A DNA stretch of 64,000 nt from Lachnospiraceae bacterium (GTDB lineage Bacteria; Bacillota; Clostridia; Lachnospirales; Lachnospiraceae): positions 105,799 to 169,798 of the forward strand of contig JAQVHQ010000001.1 in NCBI GenBank assembly GCA_028696165.1. The letters are read 5' to 3'. The notes below the pieces were generated by a model that saw only the letters and a list, made by a program, of their open reading frames with translations, ran no database searches and was not told where the DNA came from. Shown here piece by piece: positions 41,610-49,884 of this stretch. The first letter of the stretch is position 1; the number at the start of each line of letters is the position of its first letter. Position numbers and translations under genes: made by a program.

Positions 41610-44267
41610 TTATTTACAGCTTTCTGAAAGTTCCTGATGTTTCATCAATAATTCTGCAGTTAATGGTTCACTAAATTCTTTTGGATTACCTGAAGCATTG
41701 GCTTCATCTGCAGTTTCACCCTCGTACAGTGGAACTGGATAAGTGTTCAATAATTCCGCTCTTCCATCTTTGATGATGCATTCTGCCATCTCCATAGCAA
41801 GTGGATTGGTATTCTCTCCCTTATCGATTACTGCAACAGATTCTGTAAGTGTAAAGTTACCTTCCACTGGATCCACAAAATCAATAGGAAGTCCCTCTGC
41901 TTTATCTGCTACTGCCTGATGTCTCAGGCCAAATCCTACCGCAACTTCTCCGGCACGGACTTTTTTAATTGGGCCAGAACCAGAATCTTCCAGATGATCT
42001 CCGGCATTTTCATAAATACTGGTTAAGATATCTTTTGCTTCATCTTCTCCATATTCACTGATTAATGCCTGGATTAGCAGCCATGCAGTAGAAGAGCCCT
42101 TAATATCAGTTACAGACAAAAATCCTTTGTATTCCGGATTTGCTAAATCTTTAATAGAAGCAGGCATAGGAAGGTTGTTTTCCTTCATAACCTCAGTGTT
42201 TATAATAATTGCCCCCTCCTGAGCGGTGATTGGTGTATAGTAAGCCGGATATTCTTTCATTGCTCCAGTATCGAAGGTCAGATTTGCAAACATCGCATTT
42301 TCCGTCTGAGCACTGTCAATATAGAAAGAACTCATGGTAACTAAGTCAGCTTCAATATCTGTTCCTTCTGCTAAAAGCTTACCCCCTAATTCCGAAGTAC
42401 CAAAGGACTGGATAATATACTGTCCTGCATACCCCTTACTATCCAAAGCATCCTTCATAGCAGTGATTGCTTCATCATCCGCATTGGAATACAATACTAC
42501 TTCTTCCCCATTGGCGCTGGTTGTGGTTCCACATCCACTAAGCAATCCACCTGACACCAATACTACACCGGCCATAAGTGCAGAAAATGCACCTTTTACA
42601 ATTCTTCTCATTTTAATTTTTCCTCCTCTTATAGGTTGTTTATCTTCGTTTGTTTTTCTATTTGCAAGGAATTGGAATATTCCTTTTGCCACAAGGTTTG
42701 TCACCAGAATTAGAAGTGACAGAATAAAGATTTCATTAAACTTTGCAAAATGCTGCAGTTCTTTTATCTTTGCAGTGATAACCATGGTTCTGGCACCTGC
42801 GATGAATATAATCGCACTGACTGTTACCATTGCATTGACAAAATAGTAACTAAACACTTCCAAAATAGTTGATAATGCATTCGGTGTTACAACACGAATC
42901 ACTGTCTTAATCCAGTTATCTCCCATCAACCGTGCTGTTGTCTCCCAGGATGAATTCATCTTTTCCAGCGAATTTTTCATCATCAAATATGGTGTTGAAA
43001 AGAAATGCAATACATTACACAGGATGATTATAAAGAATGTATTTTGAATAGCGGTTCCTGTAAAGGTAAGCATAAAAGCTATACCAAGTACCATTCCCGG
43101 AATTGTGTTGGTCACCAGTGCAATACTTTCTATAATCTTCTTGCATTTTTTATTAATCGTACTCCTGGCAGTTACCAGTGCAGCTCCATATACTATCAGT
43201 GAACCAACCACAGCCGTGATAAGTGCCACATACAACGAATTTCCATAAACCCTGACCAGTGAAGTATCTTCAAATACTGCCCGTACATTGTCAAATGTAA
43301 AGGTCATACGGTATGGCCACTCTGACACAAAAGGAACGATGACAATTACTGCAAATATGGATAACACTGCCAGCAATGTGACAATTGATATTCCTCCCAA
43401 AAGCAGATCTCTGGGCTTACTCTTTTTTAACTCAACAACACTTATCTTGCTGTATCTTACATTATATCTTTCAAGCAGATGCAGTATTGTAATGCTGACC
43501 ACAGACGGAAGCAGCATCATAACTGCCACTACGGCTCCATTATTGAAATTAGGAATACTGCCGAGCATCTCTTCATATAAGATACCTGCCACTACATCGA
43601 CCTGCCCTCCAACAGATGCCGGAATACCAAAATCTGTGAAACTCAGGAAAAAGCATTGAATGACGGATGCAGCCAAAGTTCCCCATAATGGACGCAGCAC
43701 GGCTGTCATAAAGGTACGCAGGGGGCTGTCTCCCATAACCCGTGATACTAACAAAAATTTCTTATCAATATATCCCATGGTATTATTAATCAACATAAAG
43801 GAAATAGGCAGTGTATAGATAACATATCCCAGTAAAAGTCCATTAAATCCATAAATGTCAAATATCTGTGTACCTAGTATTCTGGTAATCAATCCCTGTT
43901 TTCCAAATGAATAAATAATTGCAAATCCATATGTTATCGTCGGCAGGAGCATAGGCAGAACTGCCGCTGCACGTATAAACTTCTTAGCCTTTTTATTTAC
44001 ATTTGTAAAGTTGATTGTATATGCCAGTAAGAAGGCTAATACCGTAGTAAATACAGCCTCAGTCAGTGAAATCAAAATACTGTTTCTAAAAGCCCCTGCA
44101 AATCGTTTGCTTGTCAGGACATCCACATAATGCAGCACACCGACTCCGCTGTCTCCAGAAAAAGACTTCGCAAGAATCATAACCGTCGGAACCAGCAAAA
44201 AAGCGGCAAATACAATGGTAACAATCCAAAATATAATTTTAATCTCTGTATTTTTCTCTTTTCTCAT
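41610..44267 (-). CDS. 2-AEP ABC transporter permease fused in frame to its binding lipoprotein
   Basis: One open frame of 885 codons. The first ~552 residues are a duplicated (two-unit) iron/AEP-type permease with about 12 helices and two EAA-like loops (GDSPLRTFMTAVLRPLWG, GDNWIKTVIRVVTPNAL). With no stop it runs into a complete extracellular binding protein with lipoprotein signal (LMAGVVLVSGGLLSGC) and the PhnS-like body (VLYSNADDEAITAMKDAL, STAWLLIQALISEYGE). An ATG at 42609-42611 with GAGGAGGA 9 nt upstream could also start the 333-aa binding protein alone. The permease ATG is at 44265-44267, 5 nt after the ATPase stop. Family members are normally separate genes. Confidence 0.88.
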   Translation of the reverse strand: MRKEKNTEIKIIFWIVTIVFAAFLLVPTVMILAKSFSGDSGVGVLHYVDVLTSKRFAGAFRNSILISLTEAVFTTVLAFLLAYTINFTNVNKKAKKFIRAAAVLPMLLPTITYGFAIIYSFGKQGLITRILGTQIFDIYGFNGLLLGYVIYTLPISFMLINNTMGYIDKKFLLVSRVMGDSPLRTFMTAVLRPLWGTLAASVIQCFFLSFTDFGIPASVGGQVDVVAGILYEEMLGSIPNFNNGAVVAVMMLLPSVVSITILHLLERYNVRYSKISVVELKKSKPRDLLLGGISIVTLLAVLSIFAVIVIVPFVSEWPYRMTFTFDNVRAVFEDTSLVRVYGNSLYVALITAVVGSLIVYGAALVTARSTINKKCKKIIESIALVTNTIPGMVLGIAFMLTFTGTAIQNTFFIIILCNVLHFFSTPYLMMKNSLEKMNSSWETTARLMGDNWIKTVIRVVTPNALSTILEVFSYYFVNAMVTVSAIIFIAGARTMVITAKIKELQHFAKFNEIFILSLLILVTNLVAKGIFQFLANRKTNEDKQPIRGGKIKMRRIVKGAFSALMAGVVLVSGGLLSGCGTTTSANGEEVVLYSNADDEAITAMKDALDSKGYAGQYIIQSFGTSELGGKLLAEGTDIEADLVTMSSFYIDSAQTENAMFANLTFDTGAMKEYPAYYTPITAQEGAIIINTEVMKENNLPMPASIKDLANPEYKGFLSVTDIKGSSTAWLLIQALISEYGEDEAKDILTSIYENAGDHLEDSGSGPIKKVRAGEVAVGFGLRHQAVADKAEGLPIDFVDPVEGNFTLTESVAVIDKGENTNPLAMEMAECIIKDGRAELLNTYPVPLYEGETADEANASGNPKEFSEPLTAELLMKHQELSESCK
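42609..42628 (-). promoter_or_regulatory. Internal ribosome site and start of the binding lipoprotein
   Basis: On the minus strand GAGGAGGA (complement of 42621-42628) stands 9 nt before the ATG at 42609-42611. It would give a free 333-aa lipoprotein ending at 41610, in addition to the permease fusion. Confidence 0.7.
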
Positions 44268-44272
44268 ATTCT

Positions 44273-45049
44273 TTACCCTACCTGACAAATTGTTTCCGAC
44301 GTATTTTCTGCACTAAACAGTGAATAAATATTATTCTTTTTAATTTCCAGCTGATTTAAGATAAAGTCTTTAACAAATTTATTTTCCGGAGCTTTGATAA
44401 TTTCTTCCGGTTTTCCATACTGAGAAATCGTGCCTTCATTTACTATCAGTACCCGATCAGATAATGTCAGTGCTTCTTCCGGATCGTGAGTAACAATAAT
44501 TGTAGTTAAGTGATATTCTTTTGCTATGGTTTTGATTCTCTCTTTAATAGATTCTTTAATTACTCCGTCCAGTGCACTGAGAGGCTCATCCAATAGAAGA
44601 ATCTTAGGCTTCATAACCAATGTTCTTGCCAAAGCCACTCTCTGCTTTTGTCCACCTGAAAGCTGATCGATCTTTTTATCAAGATGGTCAGATAATCCAA
44701 GTAGCTGAATCAACTCATCCACATCTTCTTTTGTTGCGATTCCGGGTTTATTGCGCAAGCCATATACAATATTCTTATAGGCAGTTAAATTGGGGAACAA
44801 TGCATAATCCTGAAATACGATGTTAAATCCCCTCTCTTCCATAGGTACTCTCGTCAAATCTTTTCCCTCAAAAATGATTCTGCCGGAATCAGCGTCTGTA
44901 ATCCCCAATATAAGATTTAACAGTGTTGTCTTACCACTTCCTGAGGGTCCAAGTATGGATACGATTTCTCCAGTCTCTATGGAAAGATTGATGTCGTCTA
45001 AAATTGTTACCTTATCATATGATTTCTTTATATGTTCTAATTGCAGCAT
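44273..45049 (-). CDS. 2-AEP ABC transporter ATPase (PhnT-like)
   Basis: A 258-aa cytoplasmic ATPase of the Pot/Fe3+/phosphonate group: Walker A LGPSGSGKTT, Q-loop FQDYALFPNLTAYKN, signature LSGGQKQRVALA, Walker B ILLLDEPLSALD, H-loop VTHDPEEAL. The ATG at 45047-45049 follows GAAGGAG; an upstream in-frame extension has no support. It is the first gene of the 2-aminoethylphosphonate operon and lies downstream of the rpiR-type gene and a hairpin terminator. Confidence 0.92.
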   Translation of the reverse strand: MLQLEHIKKSYDKVTILDDINLSIETGEIVSILGPSGSGKTTLLNLILGITDADSGRIIFEGKDLTRVPMEERGFNIVFQDYALFPNLTAYKNIVYGLRNKPGIATKEDVDELIQLLGLSDHLDKKIDQLSGGQKQRVALARTLVMKPKILLLDEPLSALDGVIKESIKERIKTIAKEYHLTTIIVTHDPEEALTLSDRVLIVNEGTISQYGKPEEIIKAPENKFVKDFILNQLEIKKNNIYSLFSAENTSETICQVG

Positions 45050-45192
45050 ATTTTTGTTCTCCTTCGTCTTACGGCCGTTTAAACTCTTGTTGTTCGCTTG
45101 GTACGTTGCCAATCTTATCGTCTGACGAAGGAAAATACAATCAAATGAAATTCAAAACTTTGTAAAGTGAAGGTTAAGGATTTTCAAAAAAA

Positions 45193-45233
45193 CAGCTTCA
45201 AATCGTGTAGAAATTCTACATAATCTGAAGCTG
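45193..45233 (-). terminator. Hairpin between the RpiR gene and the phosphonate operon
   Basis: CAGCTTCA (45193-45200) pairs with TGAAGCTG (45226-45233) around an inner GTAGAA/TTCTAC stem; GTTTTTTTG follows on the minus strand. It probably ends the RpiR transcript. Confidence 0.75.
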
Positions 45234-45295
45234 CTTTTATTTATCTTCTTATTATATTTGTCTTATTGTTTAATCATTTTATGGCTGACTATGTA

Positions 45296-46159
45296 TTAGG
45301 ATTGATTGTATGCTCTGTTTCTGATAATCTTACTGCTCTTATCCATTTTCTTTGTATACTTCCTGTAGTCACTGGTCAGCACGCCCATATAAATCATATC
45401 CACAATGGCAAGCTGTACCGTTCTTGAAAAGATTGCATCTCCATATAAAAACTGTTCACTGGATGTACAGATTGTAATATCCGCATATTCACTGATCGGT
45501 GCATGTTCAAAATTCGTCAATACTATAGTCTTTGCACCGGCCTTCTTTGCCAGCTTCATCACATCTACGGTATTCGTGGAACATCCCGAGTAAGAAACTC
45601 CAATGGCCAGATCTTGTGAAGTCAGATTACCGGCACTGATACTTTGCAGATAGTAATCCTCATATGACCTGCAGTTTATACCCAGATACATAAGCTTCGT
45701 AACCAGATCACTGACTGTTGAACTGGAATTTTCCACTCCGTAAACCACTACATTATCAGCTTTTGTAATCAGATTGACTACGTCTTTTAACACCTTTCCC
45801 GACACACCTTTCAGAGCCTCTTCCAGCGCATTTATAGTCGTACTCACCACCTTAGCCGGTATATCCTCCATCCTATCCTCACTGCCCAGCTGATAGCCAT
45901 GAAGCGGACTTCTTTCGTCCGTCGCTGACAATTCATTACCGCTCTCTTTGATAATTGCAACTTTTAGTTTCTTATAACTGTCATATCCTACGGCCTTTGC
46001 AAATCGTGCAATAGTCGGCTGACTGACATTGACTCGTTCTGCAATTTCTATCATGGACATACTTGCCACTTCTCCAAGATGTTCCAGCACAAAATCAGCA
46101 ACCTTTTGTTCTGATTTTCTAAGTGATGCATATTCTTTTTTTATTTCAAATGAAATCAT
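45296..46159 (-). CDS. MurR/RpiR-family transcriptional regulator
   Basis: A 287-aa regulator: N-terminal HTH_6 domain (LRKSEQKVADFVLEHLGEVASMSMIEIAERVNVSQPTIARFAKAVGYDSYKKLK region) and C-terminal SIS sugar-phosphate-binding domain (NVVVYGVENSSSTVSDLV, LAIGVSYSGCSTNTVDVMKLAKKAGAKTIVLTN). It sits directly upstream of the phosphonate operon in the same direction, with a terminator between, so it is the likely local regulator; the SIS domain may sense a phosphorylated compound. Confidence 0.9.
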   Translation of the reverse strand: MISFEIKKEYASLRKSEQKVADFVLEHLGEVASMSMIEIAERVNVSQPTIARFAKAVGYDSYKKLKVAIIKESGNELSATDERSPLHGYQLGSEDRMEDIPAKVVSTTINALEEALKGVSGKVLKDVVNLITKADNVVVYGVENSSSTVSDLVTKLMYLGINCRSYEDYYLQSISAGNLTSQDLAIGVSYSGCSTNTVDVMKLAKKAGAKTIVLTNFEHAPISEYADITICTSSEQFLYGDAIFSRTVQLAIVDMIYMGVLTSDYRKYTKKMDKSSKIIRNRAYNQS

Positions 46160-46405
46160 TTTTCTTGCCTCCTGTATATAAAATCCAGCACGTTACTTTT
46201 CCATCTAAACAGATGTCTCTATTTTAAAAACCATCTTATGTAGTTATTCTACCATTTTTTTTAAACTTTTTTCAGTAAGAAATGTTAAATGTTTTTTACA
46301 AACCGTATTTTGAGATTTTTTTCATTATATTTTTTTTATTTTTTTCTATTAAAAATAAGATAAGTAAATAAATGAAAACATATGGAGAACCCAAACAAAT
46401 TATAG

Positions 46406-46440
46406 TATAATGAAAAGCAGGCAAAAAACCTGCTTATTTT
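46406..46440 (+). promoter_or_regulatory. Probable -10 and early hairpin of the XpaC-like operon
   Basis: TATAAT at 46406-46411 is followed almost at once by AAGCAGG/CCTGCTT (46415-46435) and ATTTTATG. The hairpin would form at the very 5' end of the transcript, about 80 nt before the first gene; it could be an attenuator or a 5' stabiliser. The -35 region is poor. Confidence 0.4.
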
Positions 46441-46518
46441 ATGTCTAAAAATCAATACCAACAGACAACTTTATAAATATATTTTAAATAAACCCTAGAT
46501 AAATGAGGTATCTATCCT

Positions 46519-47967
46519 ATGACAAAAACCACTTTTCGGTCCCCACTAGAATGGGAAACCTACTTTAAAGAACAGGAATTAAAAATAGCAAAAGAACGAT
46601 CCCGCAATAAAAAGATATACCTGATAGCCGGTATCCTCTGTCTTGTCCTGATTCTGGGCTGCAGCATATATGGACTCAGCCACAGTATCTCCTATAGCAA
46701 GACTCTCTATGCGCAGGTAAAATCGGAGGAACGCTCAGATAATTACACGCTGATTTCCGACGAGATGGCAAATTATTTAAATGAAAAATACGAAACACAG
46801 GAATACACTGCCGATATGTTCTACACCTCTGAATGGTATTCTAATACCGGAGCTGTATTGGAGAGAACTGCATATAAGGGAAGCCTGCATGTTGAAGGAA
46901 CTGCGGTTACACAAGACAGCAATGTCTGGGCATTTTTTACTTCCAATGATGATTTGCTCTTCATGGATGATTTACAGTTAGGCGAAGTAGAAAGCGCATT
47001 GGCACAAGAGCTTGCAGCGGAAACAGGCTTTTCTAATGGTTTTGTAATACCAGCCGTTCTAAATCAGGACACCTATACGTCTAAATATCGTGAGATGCCA
47101 TGGATGTCTGTTTCCGGACACCATACCCGCTATGATGGGAACCTGGAAGAATTCTTTTCATCTGAAAATCAATTTTTCCAGGACCACAAACCAGCAAAGG
47201 TCGATATGCAGGCCATGCGTACCGGTGGTGCTGTGGCGGCTTATTTTGGTGATGAAGCTGTTCCTACCTTTAAGGAAAGAATTCAGAATAATGATTTGGC
47301 CTACTTACCTCAATATGAAACCGGCATAAAAAAAGTCATAGAGAAATACAATGTGGATATTTTATCCTGCATTTTGCCTATGACATATTACAGCCAGCTG
47401 GAAGAATACTTTGAACAGGATATACGCAGTGCAGCCGGAAGCCTTGGAGTCTTTGAAGATACTGGAAATGGAACCGGGTTTTACTCTGCACCATACACGC
47501 TGGCCTCCTATGCTTACGATACCCTCTATGAGATAAAAGCCTACGAAGTAGATGACGGTATCTATCTCGTATCTGATAATGGTGTTGACCGTTCAAAGGG
47601 ATTCCATATGACTGACACTCCTGTAACAGAAGAACTTCAGGCTATGTTGGATATGGAATATGAGGGATGGGATACCTACCGCTCTTTTGAGATGTATTAC
47701 GAAAAACAGCCCGGAGAGGGCAACTATGATTTCGCCCGTGTTTATCTAATACTGGACAGAGAAAAACTGGGCCTTTCAGAAAACATTGGCGGAATACAGG
47801 CCGAATCAAGAATGAATCCATTTACCTACCGCATGGAGGATGATGTAAGGGGTGTCAGCGCAGTAAACTATTCTGATACTTATCTAAGAGATGGATATTG
47901 TATACTGCCGCCGATAAATCTTGACATAGCCGAAGAGGCAGACCAAATTGTTTTGGTAACAAAATAA
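46519..47967 (+). CDS. Membrane-anchored extracellular protein of unknown function
   Basis: A 482-aa protein with a short cytoplasmic N-terminus (about 31 residues, basic, KERSRNKK), one membrane helix (about 33-53, IYLIAGILCLVLILGCSIYGL) and a large outer domain rich in Tyr, Asp and Glu. No catalytic motif or known domain is recognised. The Cys in the helix is not in a proper lipobox. The ATG has weak AGGTATC-type upstream sequence. It is the first gene of an operon with two XpaC-like membrane proteins, starting 25 nt before the next gene, and may be the extracellular sensor or effector of that system. Confidence 0.75.
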   Translation: MTKTTFRSPLEWETYFKEQELKIAKERSRNKKIYLIAGILCLVLILGCSIYGLSHSISYSKTLYAQVKSEERSDNYTLISDEMANYLNEKYETQEYTADMFYTSEWYSNTGAVLERTAYKGSLHVEGTAVTQDSNVWAFFTSNDDLLFMDDLQLGEVESALAQELAAETGFSNGFVIPAVLNQDTYTSKYREMPWMSVSGHHTRYDGNLEEFFSSENQFFQDHKPAKVDMQAMRTGGAVAAYFGDEAVPTFKERIQNNDLAYLPQYETGIKKVIEKYNVDILSCILPMTYYSQLEEYFEQDIRSAAGSLGVFEDTGNGTGFYSAPYTLASYAYDTLYEIKAYEVDDGIYLVSDNGVDRSKGFHMTDTPVTEELQAMLDMEYEGWDTYRSFEMYYEKQPGEGNYDFARVYLILDREKLGLSENIGGIQAESRMNPFTYRMEDDVRGVSAVNYSDTYLRDGYCILPPINLDIAEEADQIVLVTK

Positions 47968-47992
47968 TGAAGAAAGTATAGAGATAATACAT

Positions 47993-48988
47993 ATGAACCC
48001 AATAGAAACATTTATAGACGATCTGGACGACCAGAATTATTACATATCTGATGAAGAACTTTCACAGATTTATGCCCATCCTGTGCCTGGCTTAAAAACC
48101 GGATGGTTGTATTCCTTCCTTGGAATATTCTTCTTCTGGATTTCCGGGGACCTGATTTACACAGGAATTTATACGATGAACGAAGTGGACGCACCTGCTA
48201 TGATTCAAAGAGAAGGTTTGCTTTTTATCATTTTCAGCAGCATCTTCATAGTATCAGGTCTTTTATTCTTAAGAAAGGGCATTCAACATCTGCTTTTGGT
48301 ATGGCGTTTTAGAAAGTATTGCAAAATCCTGGCTGGACGTAAACTGATTACCCTGGAAGAATTATCACAGCAGACACATATGCCCCTCCTTAAATTAAGA
48401 AAAGCCTTAAAAAATATGATTGCTAAAAATATGTTCCTTCAGGGGCATCTAAATGAGCATGCAACATGCTTTATCACTACCGACAAAGTCTATCAGGAAT
48501 ATGTCCGTGTTGTAGAGCAATGGAAAAGGCGCCAAATTCAACTGGATTATCTTGGATTTGACCGTGAGGCACAAGATATTCTTACTCAGGGAAACACCTA
48601 CCTTTCAGAAATCGATGAACTGGCAGATAAAATCACGGATACAAATTTAAAGGGCCGCATCGAACAATTGCATACAGCCATGGAAAAGATTATGCATATA
48701 GCAGAACAAAAGCCTTCTAATCTGGCCAGCCTGCATACCTTTATGACTTACTTCATTCCACTTTCCAAAAAATTACTGGAAACCTATGAAAATCTTCAGG
48801 ACAATCCCATTGCTGTAGCCAATGTAGAAAAGATGCAGTCAGAAATCCCTCAGGCCTTAACCAGTATGCTGGACTCCTTCCAGAAAATTCTAAACGAATA
48901 CAGCGAAAACTTATCCAATGATATCTCTGCGGATGTACGCGTACTGGAATTTATCATGGCACAGAATAAATTGGTGGGGGCAAAATAA
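47993..48988 (+). CDS. Membrane protein with winged-helix-like segment and XpaC-like C-terminus
   Basis: A 331-aa protein with two membrane helices (about 38-60 and 73-95). A winged-helix-like segment follows (KLITLEELSQQTHMPLLKLRKALKNMIAKNMFLQGHLN, ending in a strand CFITT), then a helical tail like the XpaC/5-bromo-4-chloroindolyl phosphate hydrolysis family (IEQLHTAMEKI, MTYFIPLSKKLLETYENLQDNPIAVANVEKMQSEIPQALTSMLDSFQKIL, ISADVRVLEFIM). XpaC proteins are usually paired with TelA-type toxic-anion resistance proteins; none is present. The function is not established. Confidence 0.75.
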   Translation: MNPIETFIDDLDDQNYYISDEELSQIYAHPVPGLKTGWLYSFLGIFFFWISGDLIYTGIYTMNEVDAPAMIQREGLLFIIFSSIFIVSGLLFLRKGIQHLLLVWRFRKYCKILAGRKLITLEELSQQTHMPLLKLRKALKNMIAKNMFLQGHLNEHATCFITTDKVYQEYVRVVEQWKRRQIQLDYLGFDREAQDILTQGNTYLSEIDELADKITDTNLKGRIEQLHTAMEKIMHIAEQKPSNLASLHTFMTYFIPLSKKLLETYENLQDNPIAVANVEKMQSEIPQALTSMLDSFQKILNEYSENLSNDISADVRVLEFIMAQNKLVGAK

Positions 48989-48989
48989 T

Positions 48990-49829
48990 ATGAAGATGAA
49001 AAAACGTGTTTTTATAAAGAACATCCTGTTTATCGTTGTAGGTATATGGATGTTCATGGGGAATGCACTTGTTCTTACAAGTATGTTCTTCACTGGACAG
49101 GATACCGGAATTTTGTACAGCGAAGTCACTGACTATATGCGTATTGTTCTGATTCCTGTAGCTTTTTGGATGTCTCTGGGGCTTCTCCTTATCGTTCTTG
49201 GCATCTGCAGTATGTTGTTTTATCGGCGTATACGTCTCTATCAGAGTGTAATCGGACAACGTCCATTTGTAGAACTGGAAGAACTGGCAGAAGAAACCGA
49301 CTATAATAGACCTCTAGTAAAAAGAGATATCTCTAAGATGATTCACAGAGATTATTTCCCATTTGCAGTACTGGATGCACAAAAGCGCAGTCTGATTCTG
49401 GATAAAAATATCTATGAGGAATATCTTGTCCAATGGGAACGATGGGAAAAGGCAAATGCTAAAGCCATATGGCGAAAGAATCAGATGAGATTGGCAGGCA
49501 TTTCCGAACAGGATATCTCGTCCTTTGAATCCGCCATGGAATCTGTAAACCATATCAAACAATATATTGCAGATATTCCTGATAAATCAGAAAAAGGACG
49601 CATCACAGACATCATTGATAAAATGGATAGAATTCTTGCACAGACTATCGACCGTCCGAAGCAGATTACTCAGATTGAAAAGCTCTGCAGATTGTATATT
49701 CCGCAGTTTGAACAGCTTACCGGCAAATACGCCCGTGTACTTCAGGTGGAAGAAAATACTCCTATGTCCACAGAATTTCAGGAATTCTTAATACATTTGA
49801 ATCATACATTAAAAACAGATTATCTGTAA
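48990..49829 (+). CDS. Second membrane protein with winged-helix-like segment and XpaC-like C-terminus
   Basis: A 279-aa paralogue of the preceding protein: two helices (about 12-35 and 50-75), a winged-helix-like segment (RPFVELEELAEETDYNRPLVKRDISKMIHRDYFPFAVLD), and an XpaC-like helical tail (GRITDIIDKMDRILAQTIDRPKQITQIEKLCRLYIPQFEQLTGKYARVLQ). The ATG at 48990 lies 1 nt after the previous stop, with GGTGGGGG upstream; a longer frame starting inside the previous gene is rejected. The tail is shorter and lacks the final helix seen in the first copy. Confidence 0.75.
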   Translation: MKMKKRVFIKNILFIVVGIWMFMGNALVLTSMFFTGQDTGILYSEVTDYMRIVLIPVAFWMSLGLLLIVLGICSMLFYRRIRLYQSVIGQRPFVELEELAEETDYNRPLVKRDISKMIHRDYFPFAVLDAQKRSLILDKNIYEEYLVQWERWEKANAKAIWRKNQMRLAGISEQDISSFESAMESVNHIKQYIADIPDKSEKGRITDIIDKMDRILAQTIDRPKQITQIEKLCRLYIPQFEQLTGKYARVLQVEENTPMSTEFQEFLIHLNHTLKTDYL

Positions 49830-49831
49830 TC

Positions 49832-49883
49832 AAAAACGCAAAGCATGAAAAAGACTTTCAGCCTTCACGTGCCTTGCGTTTTT
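49832..49883. terminator. Bidirectional terminator between the XpaC-like operon and the c-di-GMP gene
   Basis: AAAAACGCAAAGCA (49832-49845) pairs with TGCCTTGCGTTTTT (49870-49883), one mismatch, with A/T runs at both ends; convergent genes flank it. Confidence 0.8.
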
Positions 49884-49884
49884 G

